Source: Pseudomonadales bacterium (lineage in GTDB: Bacteria > Pseudomonadota > Gammaproteobacteria > Pseudomonadales > Azotimanducaceae). Taken from it: a DNA stretch of 64,000 bases. This document shows, piece after piece, positions 59,618 through 64,000 of the stretch (its first letter is position 1; each line of letters opens with the position of its first letter). The notes under the pieces are model-generated. The model did not search any database. It was not told the DNA's origin and saw only the letters and a list, made by a program, of their open reading frames with translations. Where the stretch lies: contig WLWP01000002.1 in the NCBI GenBank assembly GCA_012103505.1, forward strand, positions 62,001 to 126,000, written 5' to 3'. The position numbers were made by a program, and so were the translations under genes.

Positions 59618-60784
59618 ATGTCCAACTTAGAAGCTCAAATCAAAACCGACATCATCCGCTGGGACGAGCTCGAGGTCGAAGTCGAAGGAACCTCATTTGG
59701 CCGCAGCTTTCCGAGCCATCGTCGAACCGGCTCGGCCGGAGACTTGGCAGCCGATCGCTGGCTCATTGAAGAGCTTCTAGCCGTAGGACTCGCCGCTGAG
59801 ATTCAGACCTACCCGTTCGAGCGCTTTGTCATAGAGGAATGTTGGATTGAGTTTGACGGCGATCGTATACCGGCAGTCCCAATGTACGACACGACAGCAA
59901 TGGATCTCTATCTAGATGGCAAGATTGGACCGGATATCGAGATCCTCACCTGCACCCCGCAAGAAGGCCAGGCAAATACAAAAGCGGTGCTAGCAAGCAG
60001 AGCTGCAGCCAACCATAAAGCAATTGTCGCCATCAGTGCGGCAACTACGGTGGCACCAGGGCTCGCACTCGTGAATTCTGAATCCTATCGCAACCCGTGC
60101 GCCACGCCCGTATTCCAGGTCTCATCTGACCACGCAGACAAGCTATTGCGAGCACTACCCAACCAACATATGACTTGTCGTCTTGGCGCTCGTCGCGAAC
60201 CTAGTACGGCAACGAACGTTAGCGCCTTCATCCCTGGACGATCAGGCGGCAAGCCATGGGTAGTGATGACCCCAAAAAGCTGCTGGTGGACAAGTACCGC
60301 GGAGCGCGTTGGTGGTCTTGTGATCTGGCTGGCTTTGGCTCGCAAGTTTGCCGCCAAGCAACCAGATCGCGGTATCATTTTCAGCGCCAATAGTGGCCAT
60401 GAACTCAGCCACTTGGGGATGGATTACTTCCTAAACACCCTGCAAACGGACGGCGTGGATATCGACGGCTGGCTCCACCTCGGCGCGAACTTCGCTTCAG
60501 GACAGCCGCCACACCTGCAAGCAAGTTCTCACGAAGATTTCGATCGCCTCACAGGTGCTATGGCGCAACAGAATATACTCCGCTTCACACAGACCCCAAT
60601 CGGCAATCGCCCCGTTGGAGAAGCGAGAAACATCCACGGCACGGGCGCGCGCTATTTTTCTATTGTTGGCGGTAACCCCTACTTTCATCATCCCGATGAC
60701 CGCTACCCCGATTGTGTTGATTTGACAGCGACGAGCCAGATCTCCAGGGCGATACTCAACCTTATGAGCGAGACCCTGGGTTAG
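59618..60784 (+). CDS. M28-peptidase-like protein with altered metal site
   Basis: From ATG 59618 it has 388 residues (GTG at 59609 is also possible). The fold appears to be a PA-inserted M28 aminopeptidase: GRSFPSHRRTGSAGDLAADRWLIEEL near the start, GARREPSTATNVSAFIPG near residue 195, and SANSGHELSHLGMDYFL near residue 265. In normal M28 enzymes zinc is held by HxD, DDG and EE motifs. Here TPKSCWWTSTAERVGG replaces the first two, while Glu (GHE) and HHPDD remain. So the catalytic centre is changed or lost. The next gene starts at the base after its stop. Confidence 0.65.
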   Translation: MSNLEAQIKTDIIRWDELEVEVEGTSFGRSFPSHRRTGSAGDLAADRWLIEELLAVGLAAEIQTYPFERFVIEECWIEFDGDRIPAVPMYDTTAMDLYLDGKIGPDIEILTCTPQEGQANTKAVLASRAAANHKAIVAISAATTVAPGLALVNSESYRNPCATPVFQVSSDHADKLLRALPNQHMTCRLGARREPSTATNVSAFIPGRSGGKPWVVMTPKSCWWTSTAERVGGLVIWLALARKFAAKQPDRGIIFSANSGHELSHLGMDYFLNTLQTDGVDIDGWLHLGANFASGQPPHLQASSHEDFDRLTGAMAQQNILRFTQTPIGNRPVGEARNIHGTGARYFSIVGGNPYFHHPDDRYPDCVDLTATSQISRAILNLMSETLG

Positions 60785-61432
60785 ATGACTCTCCCTACCC
60801 TTTATGAAAATGACGACCTATGGGTGTACGACAAACCATCTGGTGTATCGCTGTTAAAAGATCGTAGCGGCATGGAAGACTTGTGGCATCAACTCAAGCA
60901 GGGTCCTAAGCCATATCTGGTGCACCGATTAGACAAAGGCACTTCCGGAGTCCTGGTAGTGGCCAAAAACCAAACAGCGCAATCCCGTTTTACCCGCGCG
61001 TTCAGCGAGCGACGAGTGACTAAGTTCTATGTAGCTCTTGTCGACGGTTTCGTGCCCAGCAATACAAGCCTTGTAGACCTACCCCTCTGTAAAGGTCGGA
61101 AGAGTCGATACCGCATTGCAGCAGAACGCGCCAACATTAAACGCGAGCAGGATCGATACACCGTTGTGCAGGATCGAGTGGGGGTGGACGCCAAAACTCT
61201 GGTTCGGCCCATCGCTAGGTTTGCCGAGAGAACCCTAGTGCTGATCAAGCCACTAACCGGACGAACTCATCAAATTCGAGTGCACCTCAGTTGGCTGGGA
61301 TGGCCTATCGTTGGCGACCACTTATACAATCGTGACCAAACAGACGAGCGCTTGGGTCTACACGCCCACCTTTTAAAATTGCCTTACTTGCCGCCGTTTA
61401 CCTCACCTCTGCCGAGAGAATTTTATGACTGA
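60785..61432 (+). CDS. RluA-family pseudouridine synthase
   Basis: This is a 215-residue rRNA or tRNA pseudouridine synthase of the RluA group. The catalytic Asp is in LVHRLDKGTSGVLVVAKN near residues 45-62; the fold motif TKFYVALVDGFV and GRTHQIRVHLSWLGWPIVGDHLY (near residue 160) follow. It lacks an S4 domain. The ATG follows directly after the previous stop and the stop overlaps the next ATG by 8 bases, so all three genes are one operon. Which uridine is modified cannot be told. Confidence 0.9.
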   Translation: MTLPTLYENDDLWVYDKPSGVSLLKDRSGMEDLWHQLKQGPKPYLVHRLDKGTSGVLVVAKNQTAQSRFTRAFSERRVTKFYVALVDGFVPSNTSLVDLPLCKGRKSRYRIAAERANIKREQDRYTVVQDRVGVDAKTLVRPIARFAERTLVLIKPLTGRTHQIRVHLSWLGWPIVGDHLYNRDQTDERLGLHAHLLKLPYLPPFTSPLPREFYD

Positions 61433-62597
61433 AGCCCAGAAGCTGTTCGCCTCAATCGAAGCACTTGTGCCACAGATAGCCGCGGCTGCTACTCCTGCTG
61501 AATTGGCTCGAAAACCCGATGACGAGGTGATGCAAGCCCTACAAGAGACCGGCGTTTTCAAAGCATTCGTACCTCATCGCTTCGGTGGTCTGGAGCTCGA
61601 CTACGCCACATTTGTTGAAATCGGCATGTTGCTCGGCACGGCTTGCACATCTACTGCGTGGGTCACAACGTTCTGCATGGAGCACAACTGGCTTCTGGCA
61701 CACTTCCCACAACAGGCACAGGAAGAAGTTTGGGGACACCAACCGTACTTCTTGGCTCCCGGTTCGATTTCACCAACCGGTGAGGCTACCATCGACAGGG
61801 ACGATTTCATCCTCAATGGTCGTTGGCAGTGGGGAACGGGCGTTATGCACGCCGACTGGGTGATGCTCGCTGGGCGGGTGGCCACCGAGCCTGGCACAGA
61901 GGCACCCCCTGAACTGCGCATGTTTATGATTCCACGCAGTCACGTCACTGTTGAGGATACTTGGCACGTCGACGGCATGGTCGCGACTGGTTCCAACGAT
62001 ATCATCGCCAATAACGTTCGTATTCCAAGCTACATGAGTCAGTCGGTCGCACTCATGAGTATCGCCGCTACGGAAGGTGCCAACTGGCATAACTCCCCAA
62101 CCTTTCGAACACCCATGATTCCGTTTAAATGTATCACTGCCGCCTCACCCGCTGTTGGTTGTGCCAGAGCTGCGGTGGACTTGTTCCAAGATCGAATCAA
62201 TGGTCGGTCTCTCTGGGGTAGTGGCAAAACGCAAAAAGATCAAACTTCCGCACAAATGCGTCTCGGTCATCTGACCGTTCGAGTGGATAACGCCCAGCGA
62301 GAAATGATCTCCATCGCTAACGACCTACAAGCTCTCGGCGATCGCACAGAACTGACTTCAGCAGAAGAGCGAACTGCACTGCGAATCCGCTGTGGCTACG
62401 TCGTCCACGCTGCTCGAGATATTGTGCGCGATGTGGTGGAAGCGAGTGGCGCGAGCGCGCATCGATTGGAACATCCAATGCAGCGCTTGCATCGTGATAT
62501 CCATACCCTGGCCTGCCATACCGTCTTCGACTTGGACATAGCAAGCGAGATCTACGGTCAAATCCTGCTCGACATGCCAACTTCGATGCCTGCCTAA
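61425..62597 (+). CDS. acyl-CoA dehydrogenase-like flavoprotein (Acyl-CoA_dh_2 type)
   Basis: This 390-residue protein has the acyl-CoA dehydrogenase fold with the C-domain of the flavin-dependent monooxygenase group (HsaA/HpaB-like). Landmarks are FVPHRFGGLELDYATFVEIGMLLGTACTSTAWV near residue 45, LAPGSISPTGEATIDRDDFILNGRWQWGTGVMHADWVML near residues 108-145 (in parts), and FMIPRSHVTVEDTWHVDGMVATGSND. Such proteins hydroxylate phenols or related ring compounds with reduced FMN, or act as dehydrogenases. No reductase partner is next to it. A hexamer repeat follows. Confidence 0.85.
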   Translation: MTEAQKLFASIEALVPQIAAAATPAELARKPDDEVMQALQETGVFKAFVPHRFGGLELDYATFVEIGMLLGTACTSTAWVTTFCMEHNWLLAHFPQQAQEEVWGHQPYFLAPGSISPTGEATIDRDDFILNGRWQWGTGVMHADWVMLAGRVATEPGTEAPPELRMFMIPRSHVTVEDTWHVDGMVATGSNDIIANNVRIPSYMSQSVALMSIAATEGANWHNSPTFRTPMIPFKCITAASPAVGCARAAVDLFQDRINGRSLWGSGKTQKDQTSAQMRLGHLTVRVDNAQREMISIANDLQALGDRTELTSAEERTALRIRCGYVVHAARDIVRDVVEASGASAHRLEHPMQRLHRDIHTLACHTVFDLDIASEIYGQILLDMPTSMPA

Positions 62598-62614
62598 GCC
62601 AAATCAAAAGACAA

Positions 62615-62685
62615 GACAAAGACAAAGACGAAGACAAAGACAAAGACAAAGACAAAGACAAAGACAAAGACAAAGACAAAGACAA
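62615..62685. repeat. hexamer tandem repeat
   Basis: GACAAA is repeated about twelve times from 62615 to 62685, with one variant copy (GACGAA at 62627-62632). It lies 18 bases after the stop of the flavoprotein gene. Because 6 is a multiple of 3, the minus strand reads as an open (SL)n run, which is not a gene. Confidence 0.9.
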
Positions 62686-62859
62686 TTAAACTGCGCTATC
62701 AATGGGCTTAGCCTAACTGAGTCCTACAAAATGGCTGAAATTACGTATTCGATGAGAGATGGTTCCCCCGAGTAGCACATAAATCTTTTAGAATTGAGCC
62801 GTAAGAGCTTAAAATTAAACGAAAAGACAAGAACCAAAAAAAACACGACGTTTTTCATC

Positions 62860-64000
62860 ATGCGTGCACGGACAGAGTATTTGGTGCTCGGCGGATTGAC
62901 GCTGGGCCTACTTTCATTTTTCTTCGCCGGTCAGTGGTTTGCAATCCCGACTGAACCCGAGCCCCTGCCTGAAGCTCTGACAGATATCTCCCACCTCGAG
63001 CCACAACCGTTACCCATCGTTTTTTCTGACGCACAATGGCGTGCTGAGAAACCAATCGAACCCATCCCGGATGTCGTCGCCTTAATTATCAGTCCTCCAG
63101 AGCGTCTTGCCGTTCCGAGCATCATTGAAACCGACGCAGTACCCGAGGAAGATATTGCCGTTATTGAGCTACCGCAATACACCCCCGTAGCCCACGATAG
63201 CCTGGATCTTGAGGGACTCGCGGCAGGCACTTTCAGCCAACTGAACTGGGGCGCTGGTGAAACCATGTACGGCGCATCGATACCGACCCCAATTCTCGTT
63301 GCCAAAGGCGAAACCGACGGTCCGACTTTGTGCGTCACTGCGGCGGTGCATGGTGACGAACTCAATGGCATCGAGTCTGTGCGCGAGCTGATGTATTCGA
63401 TCAACACTCGTAAACTTAAAGGCACATTGATCGGCGTCCCAATCGTCAACATTCAGGGCTTCCAACGCCATTCTCGATATCTGTCGGACCGGCGCGATTT
63501 AAACCGTTTCTTTCCAGGCAACCCCCGCGGCAGTGTTGCAGGACGTATGGCACACAGCTTCTTCCATGGCGTAATCAAGAATTGCGACAAGTTGGTCGAT
63601 TTGCACACCGGGTCTTTTCATAGAACGAACCTGCCTCAGCTACGTGCGGACCTGCATAACGAGGCAGTTGTCGACTTGACTAAGGGCTTCGGCACAACCA
63701 CGATTTTGCATAGCTCCGGCGGCCCTGGCACATTGCGCCGAGCAGCTAGTGACGTAGGGATACCTTCAGTGACGCTAGAAGCTGGAGAGCCCTTACGTCT
63801 TCAAGAAGAAGCAGTCGAACATACCGTTAAGGCGATTTTCACCTTGATGGACACGTTGAAGATGTACAGCAAACGCAGCATCTGGGGCAATCCAGAGCCA
63901 ACTTACTACAGCTCGCGCTGGATCCGCGCAGACCAAGGCGGCATCCTACTTTCACGCGTGAAACTTGGACGGCAAGTAAAACAAGGCACTCTATTAGGCA
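62860..64000 (+). CDS. succinylglutamate desuccinylase/aspartoacylase-type protein (partial)
   Basis: The gene starts at the ATG 62860 and runs off the right edge; 380 codons are visible. A membrane anchor near residues 7-27 (YLVLGGLTLGLLSFFFAGQWF) precedes a Pro/Glu-rich segment of about 120 residues. The hydrolase domain has zinc-binding landmarks VTAAVHGDELNGIESVREL near residue 162, RDLNRFFPGNPRG near residue 212, and VDLHTGSFHRTNLPQLRADL near residue 247. Family members deacylate amino acids or other small acyl compounds. Anchoring in the membrane with the catalytic part outside is unusual for the catabolic forms. Confidence 0.8.
   Translation, partial: MRARTEYLVLGGLTLGLLSFFFAGQWFAIPTEPEPLPEALTDISHLEPQPLPIVFSDAQWRAEKPIEPIPDVVALIISPPERLAVPSIIETDAVPEEDIAVIELPQYTPVAHDSLDLEGLAAGTFSQLNWGAGETMYGASIPTPILVAKGETDGPTLCVTAAVHGDELNGIESVRELMYSINTRKLKGTLIGVPIVNIQGFQRHSRYLSDRRDLNRFFPGNPRGSVAGRMAHSFFHGVIKNCDKLVDLHTGSFHRTNLPQLRADLHNEAVVDLTKGFGTTTILHSSGGPGTLRRAASDVGIPSVTLEAGEPLRLQEEAVEHTVKAIFTLMDTLKMYSKRSIWGNPEPTYYSSRWIRADQGGILLSRVKLGRQVKQGTLLG

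Noticed and set aside
62317..62685. Long minus-strand frame starting with an (SL)n run
   Set aside because: It is the complement of the hexamer repeat and the end of a well-supported plus-strand gene.
1..64000. tRNA, rRNA, CRISPR, insertion sequences and prophage genes
   Set aside because: None recognised on either strand by eye; tRNA detection without a search tool is limited.

Overview
The window reads as a piece of a Gammaproteobacterium chromosome, probably a marine aerobic heterotroph. The pointers are an OxyR whose two redox cysteines sit at the E. coli positions, the tRNA 2-selenouridine synthase SelU, DUF4124 and DUF6316-type proteins, MetY, and many scattered lipid and xenobiotic enzymes (CaiB, acyl-CoA dehydrogenases, LLM-class flavin enzymes, Rieske oxygenases, alpha/beta hydrolases). 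Genes are packed tightly on both strands, often with 4-base overlaps. I saw no rRNA, tRNA, CRISPR array, insertion sequence or prophage.

Layout. 1-6.7 kb: an ABC exporter of the GldA/GldG type (partial at the left edge), two alpha/beta hydrolases, an NnrU-like membrane protein and metY. 6.8-7.9 kb: an AhpD-like peroxidase gene interrupted by one in-frame TGA exactly where the second active-site cysteine belongs, with a SECIS-like hairpin just after it; it is best read as a selenoprotein. 7.9-21 kb: single enzymes and small operons (TM2 protein, methyltransferase, CmcJ/NvfI-like protein, EamA permeases, LLM enzyme, epoxide hydrolase-like protein, MAPEG, thioesterase, NUDIX, Hsp70-like, CaiB, PPOX, MsrA). 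21-24 kb: a Sel1-repeat protein and SelU, which shows independently that the cell uses selenophosphate.

24-30 kb: a leftward cluster of LysR regulator, alpha/beta hydrolase, GH78-like protein, cobalt-type nitrile hydratase beta and alpha subunits and a His-tailed NHase accessory protein. Beside its regulator, at 30.04-30.15 kb, lies a probable small RNA: a 12-bp stem with a 24-nt C-rich loop, followed by a strong terminator; the opposite strand of the loop is a G-quadruplex motif. 30-46 kb: CPT-like kinase, lipoprotein, Rieske oxygenase, ABC-F protein, a two-component system, two spondin-domain proteins, a 52-residue protein, enoyl-CoA hydratase, an ArsR/SRPBCC pair, methyltransferase, a Rieske protein with reversed domain order, and an IleRS that looks eukaryote-like. 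45-56 kb: an LLM gene and an enoyl-CoA hydratase gene, each broken by a single missing base, plus acyl-CoA dehydrogenase, LLM enzyme, hydrolase, Idi, a TIR-TolB-TPR protein, a TPP enzyme and an EamA permease. 56-60 kb: a peroxide-defence block of rubrerythrin, CCG-domain Fe-S protein, DUF3501 protein and OxyR, with a perfect OxyR half-site before rubrerythrin. 60-64 kb: M28-like protein, RluA-type pseudouridine synthase, acyl-CoA dehydrogenase-like protein, a hexamer repeat and a partial succinylglutamate desuccinylase/aspartoacylase-type gene.

A common theme is redox and peroxide handling (Sec-AhpD, MsrA, rubrerythrin, OxyR) combined with selenium use (Sec-AhpD, SelU).
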